Assembly (NCBI GenBank): GCA_022823225.1
Contig: JAJDXM010000085.1
Location: 84,798-148,797 of the forward strand
Direction: 5' to 3'
From: Gemmatimonadota bacterium
Lineage (GTDB): Bacteria; Gemmatimonadota; Gemmatimonadetes; Longimicrobiales; Gaopeijiaceae
Length of the DNA stretch: 64,000 nt
Position 1 is the stretch's first letter. Each line of letters begins with the position of its first letter. The notes beneath the pieces were generated by a model, which did not search any database, had not been told where the DNA came from, and saw only the letters and a list, made by a program, of their open reading frames with translations. Below, in pieces: positions 47,543-56,974 of this stretch. The position numbers were made by a program, and so were the translations under genes.

Positions 47543-49924
47543 GTGACCACTGAATCCGGACCCACGCCCCGGCGGTCCCGCGGCGGCACCGCCGGCGACC
47601 GTCTCGCAGCCCTGACCCGCGACGACAAATGGTGCCTGGGAGGCCTGGACGGCGTGGTCTGGGCGCCGCCCTTCCCCAGGTGGCTGGACCGCCCCGGATT
47701 CTGGGATCCGGCGCACCTGCTGAATGTGGCCGTCGGGCCGGGATTTTCGGTCGCGCTGCTCGATGGGGACGGCGCCGAGGTCGTCCTGCGGCGGGGCGGC
47801 GGCGCAGGGGACGGGGCGGCCGGATGGGAGTGGCGGCCGGGCAGGCTCAGGGTTCGCTGGGAAGCGCGGGCACGGTCCGCGTCCGGGGGGCGGCGGGACG
47901 GCGCGCGAACGGAAGCGGTGGAAACGCGGCGCGTGCTCGCAGGGGGGTTGTTGCAATCGTCCTGGTCGTTCGCCGGGACAGCCGGGAGCGGGAGTTCCGG
48001 AGGGACGGCCGCTCGGCCCGGGAAGTCGCCGGGCAGCCACCTCGTCGCCTTCACCGCGCAGCCGGCCGGGGATCCGTCCGGTCTCCGCCTTCCCGGCCGC
48101 CTGGCCGGCGCCCGTGGCGTCAGCTGGGTCCGGTCGGTCACCGATCGTGCGGGGAAGGCGCTCCCGGTCAGGATGGAGATTTCGGGTACGGCCGACCCCG
48201 TCTGGTGCCGGGTGGTGTCCTCCGAGGGGTCGGCGTGGCCGAAGTGGCGCGACTCGCCCTTCGCGGAGGGGCCGGGCAGCGCGGGCTGGAGCCCCGGCCC
48301 GGTGGACACCGAAACCCCCGGATGGGTCTGGATCGCCGTGGCGTTTCCCGTTCCTCCGGCGGGTGGCGGTCCGGTCGCCCTTCGCATGCGCATCGAACCC
48401 GTGCTCGCCGATGCCGCCCGTCCGCCGTCCTCGGCCACCAACGCCCCCGACTGGGAGTCCTTCTTCGACGGCTTCCCGTCCCTTCGCTGCGGCGATGTCC
48501 ACCTGGACCGCTACTTCGACTACCGCATCCAGGGGCTCGGGCTCAACCGCATCGGCGGGTCCTGGGGAAACGTTCAGCGCCCGTGCATCGCCGAAGGCCC
48601 CGCATACTTCCACGTCCCGATCACCTACAGCGCGCAGTGCCACATGATGGAGATGCGCTGGCGGGCAGGCGGACGGGAGGCGTGGGGATCGCTCCTCAAC
48701 TTCCTGGACCACCAGAAGGAGGACGGTTCCCTGCATGGGCGCCTCTATCCCCATCATCTGGAGAACACCGACTTCTACCACGCGAACTGGGGAGACGCAG
48801 TGCTCGCGGTGAGCCGGATGCACCCGGACGACCGCGCGCTCCGCCGCTGCTACGAAGGCCTTTCGCGCTACGCCCGCTGGCTGAGCGCCGAGCGCGACCC
48901 GGAGGGCTCGGGGATGTTCACCGTCGTCAACCACTTCGAGACCGGGCAGGAGTACATGTCGCGCTACATGGCCGTCGACGGGGAGGCCGACGTGGCCGGC
49001 TGGAGTCCCCGCCTGCACCTGAAGGGGATCGACGTGACCGTGTACGCGCACCAGCTCTTCCGGGCGCTCGCCGAAATCGCCGGACGGCTGGCGCTGAGGG
49101 GGGACGCGGAGGAGTGGCGGGTTGCGCAGGATTGTTGCGCATGTGCAATCAACCGGCACATGTGGTGTCCGGATGCACAACTCTTCACCGATGTGGACGG
49201 GCGCACCGGTGAACGCACCGGGGTCAAGGCCGCGGTCGGATTCTACCCGCTCCTTACCGGCCTCGTCGGCGGGGCGCGGCTGGAGGCCCTGCTCGACCAC
49301 CTGGAGGATCCGCGCACCTTCGGCACACCCTTCCCGCTACCGTCGTCCAGCGTGGACGACCCGCGCTTCTCGGCCGAGGGGATCTGGAGAGGCAAGCGGC
49401 GCAACTGCCCATGGAACGGGCGGGTGTGGCCGATGACGACGAGCCATGTGATCGAGGGGCTGCTGCGGTGCCGGCGGGGCGGCAGCGCACGGGCCGGCCG
49501 GCTGGCGGCGGACATGCTGCTTCGCTTCGTGCGCATGATGTTCAACGGGGGTGACGCAGCGCGCCCGAACTGCTTCGAGCACTACAACCCGTACACCGGA
49601 CGCGCATGCCACTTCCGCGGGATCGACGACTACCAGCACTCGTGGGTGCTCGACCTGCTGGCGCGGGGAGTGGCCGGGCTCGAGGTGGATGAAGAGGGAT
49701 GGGAAGTGTGGCCGTTGGAGCATGGGCTCGCCCATGTGTCGCTGGGGCCGGTGCGGACCCGCGGCCACACGGTCGAGGTCGTGCTCACCGAGTCCCGGGT
49801 ATCGCTGGCGGTGGACGGGAAGCGGTATGACGGTGAGCGCGGACGGGCGCTGCGGGTGGGCCGGGCGGAGGTGGGGGACGGAACCGGGCGCGAAGGCGGA
49901 CGCGGTCGCGGGGCGGGATCGTGA
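47543..49924 (+). CDS. Six-hairpin glycoside hydrolase (MGH1/GH63-like)
   Basis: First gene of a sugar-import operon, 793 residues. The N-terminal ~330 residues are beta-rich and family-specific. The C-terminal half is an (alpha/alpha)6-type catalytic domain: GNVQRPCIAEGPAYFHVP, NHFETGQEYMSRYM, LKGIDVTVYAHQLFRALAEI and NCPWNGRVWPMTTSHVIEGL, resembling MGH1-like and GH63 glycosidases and trehalase-like enzymes. No signal peptide, so it probably acts in the cytoplasm on imported oligosaccharide. The substrate is inferred only as an alpha-glucoside or mannosyl compound. The start is uncertain (GTG 47543 or GTG 47498, neither with a clear binding site). Confidence 0.75.
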   Translation: MTTESGPTPRRSRGGTAGDRLAALTRDDKWCLGGLDGVVWAPPFPRWLDRPGFWDPAHLLNVAVGPGFSVALLDGDGAEVVLRRGGGAGDGAAGWEWRPGRLRVRWEARARSASGGRRDGARTEAVETRRVLAGGLLQSSWSFAGTAGSGSSGGTAARPGKSPGSHLVAFTAQPAGDPSGLRLPGRLAGARGVSWVRSVTDRAGKALPVRMEISGTADPVWCRVVSSEGSAWPKWRDSPFAEGPGSAGWSPGPVDTETPGWVWIAVAFPVPPAGGGPVALRMRIEPVLADAARPPSSATNAPDWESFFDGFPSLRCGDVHLDRYFDYRIQGLGLNRIGGSWGNVQRPCIAEGPAYFHVPITYSAQCHMMEMRWRAGGREAWGSLLNFLDHQKEDGSLHGRLYPHHLENTDFYHANWGDAVLAVSRMHPDDRALRRCYEGLSRYARWLSAERDPEGSGMFTVVNHFETGQEYMSRYMAVDGEADVAGWSPRLHLKGIDVTVYAHQLFRALAEIAGRLALRGDAEEWRVAQDCCACAINRHMWCPDAQLFTDVDGRTGERTGVKAAVGFYPLLTGLVGGARLEALLDHLEDPRTFGTPFPLPSSSVDDPRFSAEGIWRGKRRNCPWNGRVWPMTTSHVIEGLLRCRRGGSARAGRLAADMLLRFVRMMFNGGDAARPNCFEHYNPYTGRACHFRGIDDYQHSWVLDLLARGVAGLEVDEEGWEVWPLEHGLAHVSLGPVRTRGHTVEVVLTESRVSLAVDGKRYDGERGRALRVGRAEVGDGTGREGGRGRGAGS

Positions 49925-51120
49925 GCGCTGGCGGACAACCTGGCGGGGGGGCCTCGGCCGCGCCGCAGGGCGTCTCATTGCGGGGCGTCGAGAAGCGCTT
50001 CGGCGACGTGACCGCCGTGGCCGCGATGGACCTGGAGATCCGCCCCGGGGAGTTGATGGTGCTGGTGGGGCCGTCCGGCTGCGGCAAGAGCACGCTCCTG
50101 CGCCTCATTGCGGGTCTCGAGGAGCCGAGCGCGGGGGAGGTGTGGATCGGCGGCCGGTGCGTGAACGAGGTCGCGCCGGGCGACCGCGACGTCGCCATGG
50201 TGTTCCAGAGCTACGCGCTCTACCCGCACATGACGGTCGCGCGCAATCTGGGGTTCGGCCTCCAGGTGCGGGGCGCCAGCCGCGTGGAGATCGAGGAGCG
50301 CGTGCGGCGCGCGGCCGAGGCGCTGGGACTCGGCGACCTCCTCACCCGCCGTCCCGGTCAGCTTTCCGGCGGCCAGCAGCAGCGCGTCGCCCTGGGGCGC
50401 GCGATCGTGCGCGATCCGGGCGTGTTTCTCTTCGACGAGCCTCTCTCCAACCTGGACGCGGGCCTGCGCATGCGGACCCGGGACGAGATCGCCGCCCTGC
50501 ACGACCGCCTCGGCACGACGATGATCTTCGTCACCCACGACCAGATGGAGGCCCTCTCGCTGGGCCAGCGCGTCGCGGTCATGGACCGGGGCCGGCTGCA
50601 ACAGGCCGGGACCCCGCACGAGATCTACGAGCGGCCCCGCAACCTCTTCGTTGCGAGCTTCGTGGGGTCGCCCCCCATCAACCGGCTTCGCCTGGTGCGC
50701 GAAGACGGCGGCGGGCGCCTGGCCGGCGGACCCTTCGTGTTCCCGGGCCGCCCGCCCTTCGCCCATGCCACCCTGGCGGTGCGCCCCGAGGACCTGGTCG
50801 TAACGCCCGCGGACGGGCGCGCCGAAGCCACCGCAACCGCACCGGAGGCCACTGCCGCGCCGCGGGCCACACCGTCTCCGCTGGCCGACTTCACCGCCAC
50901 CGTCCTGCGCGCCGAGGCCCTCGGCAGCGAGCAGCGCCTCCACCTGGACGGCCCCGGGACGGCGGCCTGGGTCGCGCGCGCCAACCCGGCTCCCGCCCTC
51001 GAGCCCGGCACGGCCGTCCACGTCTCGGTCGACTGGGCGCGCAGCCACCTCTTCGGCCCCGATGGCGTGCGAACCGGCCCGGCCCCCCGCCCCGCCCCGG
51101 CCAGCGGTCCACGCCCATGA
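49921..51120 (+). CDS. Sugar ABC transporter ATPase, UgpC/MsmX/MalK type
   Basis: ATP-binding subunit of a carbohydrate importer. The 399-residue product has Walker A GPSGCGKST, Q-loop FQSYALYPHMTV, signature LSGGQQQRVALGRAI, Walker B FLFDEPLSNLD and the switch THDQ, then a C-terminal TOBE-type part of about 150 residues as in MalK/UgpC. The GTG start overlaps the glycosidase stop (GTGA). Confidence 0.92.
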   Translation: MSAGGQPGGGASAAPQGVSLRGVEKRFGDVTAVAAMDLEIRPGELMVLVGPSGCGKSTLLRLIAGLEEPSAGEVWIGGRCVNEVAPGDRDVAMVFQSYALYPHMTVARNLGFGLQVRGASRVEIEERVRRAAEALGLGDLLTRRPGQLSGGQQQRVALGRAIVRDPGVFLFDEPLSNLDAGLRMRTRDEIAALHDRLGTTMIFVTHDQMEALSLGQRVAVMDRGRLQQAGTPHEIYERPRNLFVASFVGSPPINRLRLVREDGGGRLAGGPFVFPGRPPFAHATLAVRPEDLVVTPADGRAEATATAPEATAAPRATPSPLADFTATVLRAEALGSEQRLHLDGPGTAAWVARANPAPALEPGTAVHVSVDWARSHLFGPDGVRTGPAPRPAPASGPRP

Positions 51121-52415
51121 CCCGCCGCCCGGCGCGCGACATCCGACGGCTGGCCGTCTTCACCCTCGCCCTCCTCCTCCCCGCCGCCTGCGCCCCCGCC
51201 CCCCCCGACGCCGTCACCCTGCGCGTCGCGCTGTGGGCGGGCGGTCATGAGCTCGAGATGGAGCGGCGCGTCGCCGACCGCTACGAGGCCATCCGCCCCG
51301 GCGTGCGCGTCATTCTGGAGTCGGCGCCGAACGGGTACGAGGAGCGGCTGTTGACCTCGATCGCCGCGGGGCACCCGCCCGACGTGTACCTGCTCGACTC
51401 GCCGGACATTCCCACCTTCGTCGAGCGCGGGCTGGCGACGGACCTGGCGCCCTACGCAGCGGCGCTCGGATTCGCCGGGGACCGGATCTTCCCGTCCGTG
51501 CTCGACGGCTTTCGGCGCGGCGAGTCGCTCTTTGCGCTGCCGAAGGATTTCACGCCCATGGTCATCTACGCCAACCGCGCGGTTCTCGACGGCGCCGGGG
51601 TGGCCCCGCCCGGCTCCGGCGGCTGGACCTGGGACGAATTCCGCGGCGCCGCCCGGGCCGTAACCCGGGACACCGACGGTGACGGGCGGCCGGATGTCTT
51701 CGGGTTCGACTTTCCGCGCAACCTCTACCAGTGGGTTCCCTTCGTCTGGTCGGCCGGGGGAGACATCCTGGCGCCCGACGGCTCCATCGCCTCGGGGTTC
51801 ATGGACGGTCCCGGGGCGCTGGACGCATACGCCTTCCTGACCGGCCTGGCGATCGACGGGTACACGCCCGGCGCCCAGTTCGTGCAGCAGGGAGATCCGG
51901 CCCGGGAGGCCCGGTTCGCATCGGGCGGACAGGCGTTCCTGCTCTCCGGACACTGGACGCTGCGGGTCTTCCGCGACCTCGTGGACGAGGGCGGACTGGA
52001 GCTGGAGATCCTGCCGGTCCCGCATCACCCGTCCCGGTCGGCCGCGACCAGCGTGCTGTACGCATCCGGGTGGGCCGTCCCGCCCAACGCGGCCAATCCG
52101 CGCCAGGCGATCGACCTGGCGGGCTTCCTCGCTTCGCCCGAGGCGCAGCGGATCCGGGCTCGCTCCGGCCTCGCGATCCCGTCGCGCATCGACGTCGCGG
52201 CCGAGATCGCCGCGGCGGACACCACCGGGATCGAGGCCGCGTTCATCGCGCTGACCGAGGGGGCCCGGGTCACGTGGGGCGCGTTCGTAAGGGACTTCTC
52301 CCGCATCGAGGCGCTCGCCGTCGAGATCATGGACCGGCACCTGCTGAACGGAGAGCCCCTCGCCGAGAGCGCGGCGGAGGTGGCGCGGCGCGTGGACGCG
52401 GAGCTGGGGCGGTGA
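51117..52415 (+). CDS. Extracellular solute-binding lipoprotein of a sugar ABC transporter
   Basis: Family-1 binding protein (MalE/UgpB type), 432 residues. It starts with a lipobox LPAAC (Cys 25) after the signal, then VTLRVALWAGGHELEMERRV, the cleft segment PPDVYLLDSPDIPTFVERG, and GWTWDEFRGAARAVTRDTDG, typical of the family. Lipidation would hold it at the outer face of the inner membrane. The ATG overlaps the ATPase stop (ATGA). Confidence 0.9.
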   Translation: MTRRPARDIRRLAVFTLALLLPAACAPAPPDAVTLRVALWAGGHELEMERRVADRYEAIRPGVRVILESAPNGYEERLLTSIAAGHPPDVYLLDSPDIPTFVERGLATDLAPYAAALGFAGDRIFPSVLDGFRRGESLFALPKDFTPMVIYANRAVLDGAGVAPPGSGGWTWDEFRGAARAVTRDTDGDGRPDVFGFDFPRNLYQWVPFVWSAGGDILAPDGSIASGFMDGPGALDAYAFLTGLAIDGYTPGAQFVQQGDPAREARFASGGQAFLLSGHWTLRVFRDLVDEGGLELEILPVPHHPSRSAATSVLYASGWAVPPNAANPRQAIDLAGFLASPEAQRIRARSGLAIPSRIDVAAEIAAADTTGIEAAFIALTEGARVTWGAFVRDFSRIEALAVEIMDRHLLNGEPLAESAAEVARRVDAELGR

Positions 52416-54235
52416 GCGGGTCGCGCAACCCGGTGGCCGGCACGGTCCCGGCCATCGCGGCCGCGGCGGCGGCGGCCGGGCTCGCGCTTCTGCTTGCGAT
52501 CGCCGGCAGCGCCGTGCGCGAGGCCCGCCACGACGCCGCGGGCGACCTTGCGCGCATGGCGGCCGCGTTGTGGGAGCTCCCGGGCGGAGGGGACGCGGCC
52601 GTCGCCGCCTTCCTGCCGGAGCGGGCCCGGATCGAAGCCGTGGCGGAGGGCGGCACCGGAGCCCCCGCCGACCCGGGCGCGTGGGCCTACCGCGCCGGAA
52701 CGCTGGAACCCGGCGCCCGGATCGGGGTCGCGGCGGCGGGCGACACCTCCCCCCTCCCCCGCACCGCCACCCTCATCGCACTGCTCGGCCTGTCGCTTCT
52801 GGCCGCGTGGGCGTGGAAGCGGCGGCGATCTTCCCCACCGTCCCGCTACCCCGCCGCCCCCGCCCTGCTCGCGGTGGGGCTGCTGGCGGCGGTGGCCGGC
52901 GCGGGGAAGGCGTGGGCGGACCGCGAACTCCACCTCGTCAGCGCCGGCCAGGCCGCCCATGCGGCCCGCGCCGTGGGGGTCGCGCTTGCCACCGGGGCCG
53001 CGCCGGAGATCGCGCCGCGGGTCGCCGGCCTCCCGTGGGCGACCGCCGCCGCGCTGGAGAGCCCCGGCGAGCTGTGGACGATGCCGCGTGAGGTGGCCGT
53101 CGCCCTCGCGGCCTCGCCATCGTCCCCGCCGGGAGAGCTCGCCTACACCGTCCGGGTCCGCGGCGCCACCTATCACGGTGCCGCCGTCGCCCTTCGGCCG
53201 GCACCTAGCGCGGACACCCCCGGCCGCGCTCCCGACACCCTCCACCTCGCCCTTCTCGGCTACGAGGAGACCCGTTCGCCCGCGGTTCCCCTCGCCGCGG
53301 CCGCGCTCGGATCGGCGCTCCTCGTCTCCCTGATCCTCTTCCTCCTCCCCCTCTCCGCCCGGCCCCGCGCGCTGCGGCGCACGCTGGCCGCATGGGGCTT
53401 CCTCGCTCCCGCCGGCGCGCTCCTCCTCGTCTTCACCTTCGGGCCCCTGCTCTTCTCCCTGTGGATCTCGCTGCACGAGTGGCACCTCGTCGACCCCGCG
53501 CACCCCTTCACCGGACTCGACAACTACCGCGCCCTCCTAGCCGACGGCTCCTGGTGGTCCGCGATCCGCAACACGGCGGTCTTCACCCTGCACGTGCCGC
53601 TCGCGATGGCCGTCGCGCTGGCGCTGGCCATCCTCACGCGGGGATCCCGGCGCGCCGTTCGCTGGGCCCGCCTGGCGCTGTTCCTCCCGAGCATCACCAG
53701 CGTGGTCGCGATCGCGGTGGTGTGGAAATGGCTGCTGAACGACGGCTACGGGCTCGTGAACCGGACCCTGGAAGCGATGGGGCCCGGTTCGGCGGCGTGG
53801 CTGACATCGCCGGACATCGCACTCGCGACGCTGATGGCGATCAGCGTCTGGATGGTGGTCGGCTACCAGATGGTGGTCTTCCAGGCCGGGCTGGCGTCGA
53901 TCCCCCGGGACTTCTACGACGCGGCCCGCGTGGACGGGGCGGGCCCGCTGCAGCGCTTCCGCCACATCACGCTTCCGGGTCTGCGGCACACGCTCTTCTT
54001 CGTGCTGGTCACCTCGGTGATCGGGTCCTTCCAGGTCTTCGGGCTCGTCTACGTCATGACCGAGGGCGGCCCGCTGGGCGCCACCGACGTGGCCGTCTAC
54101 CACATCTACCGCGAGGCCTGGGAGTTCCTGCGCTTCGGAAACGCCGCCGCAATGAGCTGGATTCTCTTCGCCGTCGTCTTCGCCGCCACCTGGCTCCACT
54201 TCCGCTTCCTGGAGAGAAGGGGGGCACGTGCCTGA
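52412..54235 (+). CDS. Sugar ABC transporter permease (MalF-like) with a large unusual N-terminal extension
   Basis: The 607-residue product ends in a standard MalF/UgpA-type permease (about 327-607) with six membrane segments and the coupling EAA loop (DAARVDGAGPLQRFRHITLP). The first ~325 residues are additional: a membrane segment at about 9-30, a soluble stretch, a membrane segment at about 117-135, another at about 150-170, a second soluble stretch of about 120 residues and a membrane segment at about 290-312. MalF of E. coli also has a large periplasmic insert, but inside the protein, not at its N-terminus. GTG 52412 overlaps the binding-protein stop (GTGA). Confidence 0.85.
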   Translation: MSGSRNPVAGTVPAIAAAAAAAGLALLLAIAGSAVREARHDAAGDLARMAAALWELPGGGDAAVAAFLPERARIEAVAEGGTGAPADPGAWAYRAGTLEPGARIGVAAAGDTSPLPRTATLIALLGLSLLAAWAWKRRRSSPPSRYPAAPALLAVGLLAAVAGAGKAWADRELHLVSAGQAAHAARAVGVALATGAAPEIAPRVAGLPWATAAALESPGELWTMPREVAVALAASPSSPPGELAYTVRVRGATYHGAAVALRPAPSADTPGRAPDTLHLALLGYEETRSPAVPLAAAALGSALLVSLILFLLPLSARPRALRRTLAAWGFLAPAGALLLVFTFGPLLFSLWISLHEWHLVDPAHPFTGLDNYRALLADGSWWSAIRNTAVFTLHVPLAMAVALALAILTRGSRRAVRWARLALFLPSITSVVAIAVVWKWLLNDGYGLVNRTLEAMGPGSAAWLTSPDIALATLMAISVWMVVGYQMVVFQAGLASIPRDFYDAARVDGAGPLQRFRHITLPGLRHTLFFVLVTSVIGSFQVFGLVYVMTEGGPLGATDVAVYHIYREAWEFLRFGNAAAMSWILFAVVFAATWLHFRFLERRGARA

Positions 54236-55115
54236 CCGGGCCGCGGGGACCCCCACCGGCCGTCCGACCGCCGGAGAATCCCGGCGCCCCGGCCTGCGCG
54301 CGCCCGTCCGCCTGGCCGCCAGCGCCCGCGCCGTTCTCCTCGGGGCGGCCTGCCTGCTCATGGCGGCACCCTTCCTGTGGATGGCGGTCACGAGCCTGAT
54401 GGGCCAGCTGGAGGTCTTCTCCTCCGGCCGACTGCTGCCGGAGACGCCGCTCTGGTCGAACTACCCCGACGCGCTCACTGCCCAGCCCTTCGCCCGCTAC
54501 TTCCTGAATTCGCTCATCTTCGCCGCGGCGGTCGTGACAGGCCAGGTCGCGACCGCGACCACCGCCGGCTACGCGTTCGCCCGCTTCGACTTCCCCGGAC
54601 GGGACAAGGTGTTCATGCTCTTCCTGGCCACGATGATGGTGCCCGCCGTCATCGTCCTGATCCCCCGCTTCCTGATGATCGACGCGCTCGGCTGGATCGA
54701 CAGCTACCAGGGACTGATCTCGACCGAACTCGTCTCGGTATGGGGCATCTTCCTGATGCGGCAGTACTTCCGGACCCTGCCGCGCGAGCTGGAGGACGCC
54801 GCCAGGGTCGACGGCGCGGGTCGCGCGCGAATCTTCTGGAGCGTCGGCCTGCCGCTGGCGAAGCCCGCCGTGGCCACCCTCGCCCTCTTCGCCTTCATCG
54901 ACGCCTGGAAGAACTTCCTCTGGCCGCTCCTGGTCACCCGCTCCATGGAGATGCGGGTCGTCGAAGTCGGGATCGCCGCCTTCCACTCCACCTACGAGAT
55001 CAACTGGCCGTACCAGATGGCGGCCGGCGTGGTGGCGGTGCTGCCGATCGCGCTCCTCTTCCTCTTCACCCAGCGGTACTTCGTGCGGGGGATCCAGCTG
55101 GAGGGGATTCGGTAG
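54228..55115 (+). CDS. Sugar ABC transporter permease (MalG/UgpE-like)
   Basis: Second permease subunit, 295 residues, with six membrane segments and the EAA motif ELEDAARVDGAGRARIFWSV followed by GLPLAKPAVATLALFAFI. A Pro/Arg-rich cytoplasmic N-terminus of about 27 residues precedes the first helix. GTG 54228 overlaps the previous gene by eight bases and closes the operon. Confidence 0.92.
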   Translation: MPDRAAGTPTGRPTAGESRRPGLRAPVRLAASARAVLLGAACLLMAAPFLWMAVTSLMGQLEVFSSGRLLPETPLWSNYPDALTAQPFARYFLNSLIFAAAVVTGQVATATTAGYAFARFDFPGRDKVFMLFLATMMVPAVIVLIPRFLMIDALGWIDSYQGLISTELVSVWGIFLMRQYFRTLPRELEDAARVDGAGRARIFWSVGLPLAKPAVATLALFAFIDAWKNFLWPLLVTRSMEMRVVEVGIAAFHSTYEINWPYQMAAGVVAVLPIALLFLFTQRYFVRGIQLEGIR

Positions 55116-55197
55116 CACGGGGGCATCCCGCGGGGGGGCTTCCCGGATGTTCCGGATCCGGTTGCACCACCGCGCGCGGGCCCTCTACACTCTACCC

Positions 55198-56004
55198 ATG
55201 ACCATTCGTCCTGTCGCCCCGGCGCTGCTGGCGCCGCTGCTCGGGTTTGCCCTCGGCGCCCTGCCGGCGCCCGGCGCGCCCGTGCACGCCCAATCCCGGA
55301 TGGTGCCCGGGCAGGTTGCGCGCTTCCTGGATGGGGATTCGGTGCTCGTCGCGGTCGCGGTGGATCTCGACGCGGCTTCCTTTGCCGTCGTGGAAACCGG
55401 TCTGTTTGCGTTCTCCGGGCCGAATGATCCGGTCTTCGCCCGCACTTTCGGAAACGAGGTGCTTCAGCCGGTCATCTCGGAAAGGTTCGCGATTGCGCCG
55501 CGGTTCGTGGCCATCCACGCACACGGCGAGCGCGGTCATGAAGGCCGGATCTTTGGACAGGAGGTGACGCCGCTGGCGAGAAACGATCTGGTCGTCTCCG
55601 ACCCGCTTCTGCTCGCTCCCGGGCTCGCGGCGCTCCCGGGAACCCGGCAGGAAGCACTGGATGGAATGCTGCCTCGGCTCCGGATCGGGGCCGAGAGCGA
55701 GATGGCCGCGTACTGGGAGGTCTACGGGCTGGAAGCGGGGGCGACGATGGAGATCTCCGTCTCGCTGGAACGGCAACGGGCGGGGGTGCTCACGCGCATC
55801 GTTCGCTCGATGAGGGGCAGGCAGGTCCCCCCGGCGCCGGTGGTCTCGTGGACGGAGCCGGCGTCGGGCCCGGTACACGGGATGGCCCTCGCCGTGGGCG
55901 TGGCCGAACTGACGAACGGGAACTACGACCTGAAGATCATGGTGGCGGGGCCGGATGGATCGGTGGCCACGGCCATTCGGCGCTTCAGCGTGCGCGGGCG
56001 GTGA
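55198..56004 (+). CDS. Exported protein of unknown function
   Basis: A 268-residue protein with a signal peptide (MTIRPVAPALLAPLLGFALG, cleavage probably after HAQ near 34), then two beta-rich parts. The C-terminal 60 residues (VSWTEPASGPVHGMALAVG, LTNGNYDLKIMVAGPDGS) resemble an immunoglobulin-like or GWxTD-associated sandwich, but no family can be assigned. It is 82 bp after the permease gene on the same strand; whether it belongs to the sugar operon is unknown. Confidence 0.65.
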   Translation: MTIRPVAPALLAPLLGFALGALPAPGAPVHAQSRMVPGQVARFLDGDSVLVAVAVDLDAASFAVVETGLFAFSGPNDPVFARTFGNEVLQPVISERFAIAPRFVAIHAHGERGHEGRIFGQEVTPLARNDLVVSDPLLLAPGLAALPGTRQEALDGMLPRLRIGAESEMAAYWEVYGLEAGATMEISVSLERQRAGVLTRIVRSMRGRQVPPAPVVSWTEPASGPVHGMALAVGVAELTNGNYDLKIMVAGPDGSVATAIRRFSVRGR

Positions 56005-56326
56005 GGGATCCAACCAGAGGGAATTCGGTAGGATAAGGAGGCGCTCCGCAGCACCGCTCCGCGTTGTCCCCGGGCGGATGGCGCCGCGAATCGCCCCTCG
56101 TCGCGGCTTGCCGGCCCGGCAGAGCACCTGAAGCCAGAATCCCGGCAGGGAATCATCTAAGTCAAACTGGGACTGCACGATCTGCCATTCCTGCCGTACA
56201 GTTCGCGTCTGGTCGCATCGTATGGGAAAGCCGGGATAGTCGTGTCGATTGGCGGGAATTCGTCCAAGCACGACCATTTGGTTGGAGACCTGTTTTGGCG
56301 CATGCCGATTACGGGAGCCCATGACT
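56005..56326. other. Intergenic region between convergent genes, with a repeat fragment
   Basis: 322 bp between the exported-protein gene and the response-regulator gene, which converge here. Its first 120 bases contain a diverged copy of the right half of the MITE-like element. The remainder holds no recognisable gene, tRNA or clear terminator. Confidence 0.6.
56041..56121 (+). repeat. Diverged copy of the right half of the MITE-like element
   Basis: CACCGCTCCGCGTTGTCCCC, GATGGCGCC, TCGCCCCTCGTCGCGGCTTG and CCGG align with positions 20270-20345 of the MITE-like element (CTCCGCTCTGCGTTGCTCCC ... TTCGTCGCGCCTTGCCAGCG) at roughly three bases in four. The terminal arm itself is not preserved. 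Confidence 0.5.
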
Positions 56327-56974
56327 TCACTCCTCTGGCCGCAAGAGCCCGCTGTCGAGGGCGAAGCGCACGATGTCGCGCCGGCTGTCGAGGCCCACCT
56401 TGGACTTGGCGCGGGCGATGTAGCCCTCGACGGTCTTGGGACTGACGAGCATCTCGCGTGCGGCCTCCCGCGCCGAGAAGCCTCTGGCGTACAATTCGAT
56501 GGCGGTGCGTTCGCGCTCCGACAGCGCCTCGATCCCCCGGCTGTCGCCGGATGTGGCCACGGTCTTGCGCCGCGCGATCAGGGCGGCGGCGCGTCGGGGC
56601 AGGTAGGAGTGACCGCGCGCGACGGCCTCCAGCGCGCCCAGGAGGTCGGTGTCGGCTGCCGACTTGTTCAGAAAACCCGCCGCTCCGGCCTCCATGGCCG
56701 GCAAGAGGAACTCGTCTTCGTCGTGGATCGTGAGCACCAGCACCTTCGTGCCAAGGTCGAGCGCGGCGATGCGCCGGGTGGCTTGGACCCCGTCCATGCC
56801 GGGCATCGCCAAGTCCATGACCACGATGTCCGGCTCAAGGGATCGGGTCTTCCTCACCCCCTCCTCGCCCGACGAGGCTTCGCCCACGACCTCGACCCGT
56901 CCGCTTGCTTCCAGCAGCGCCCTGAGCCCGGCGCGCACGACCGCGTGGTCATCGACCAGGAGCACTCTCGTCAA
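56327..56974 (-). CDS. NarL/FixJ-type response regulator
   Basis: Two-component transcription factor, 215 residues. Receiver domain with acidic pair DDH (8-10), phospho-acceptor Asp 54 in VVMDLAMPGMDG, conserved Thr in LTIHDEDE and Lys in LNKSAAD, then a LuxR-type HTH (about 150-210: LSERERTAIELYARGFSARE, VSPKTVEGYIARAKSKVGL). The TTG start overlaps the kinase stop (TTGA), so the two are co-translated. Targets are unknown. Confidence 0.92.
   Translation of the reverse strand: MTRVLLVDDHAVVRAGLRALLEASGRVEVVGEASSGEEGVRKTRSLEPDIVVMDLAMPGMDGVQATRRIAALDLGTKVLVLTIHDEDEFLLPAMEAGAAGFLNKSAADTDLLGALEAVARGHSYLPRRAAALIARRKTVATSGDSRGIEALSERERTAIELYARGFSAREAAREMLVSPKTVEGYIARAKSKVGLDSRRDIVRFALDSGLLRPEE

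Noticed and set aside
49551..51116. Open frame extending the binding-protein gene upstream by more than 500 codons
   Set aside because: It lies out of frame over the glycosidase and ATPase genes; the lipobox signal peptide starting at 51117 fixes the true start.
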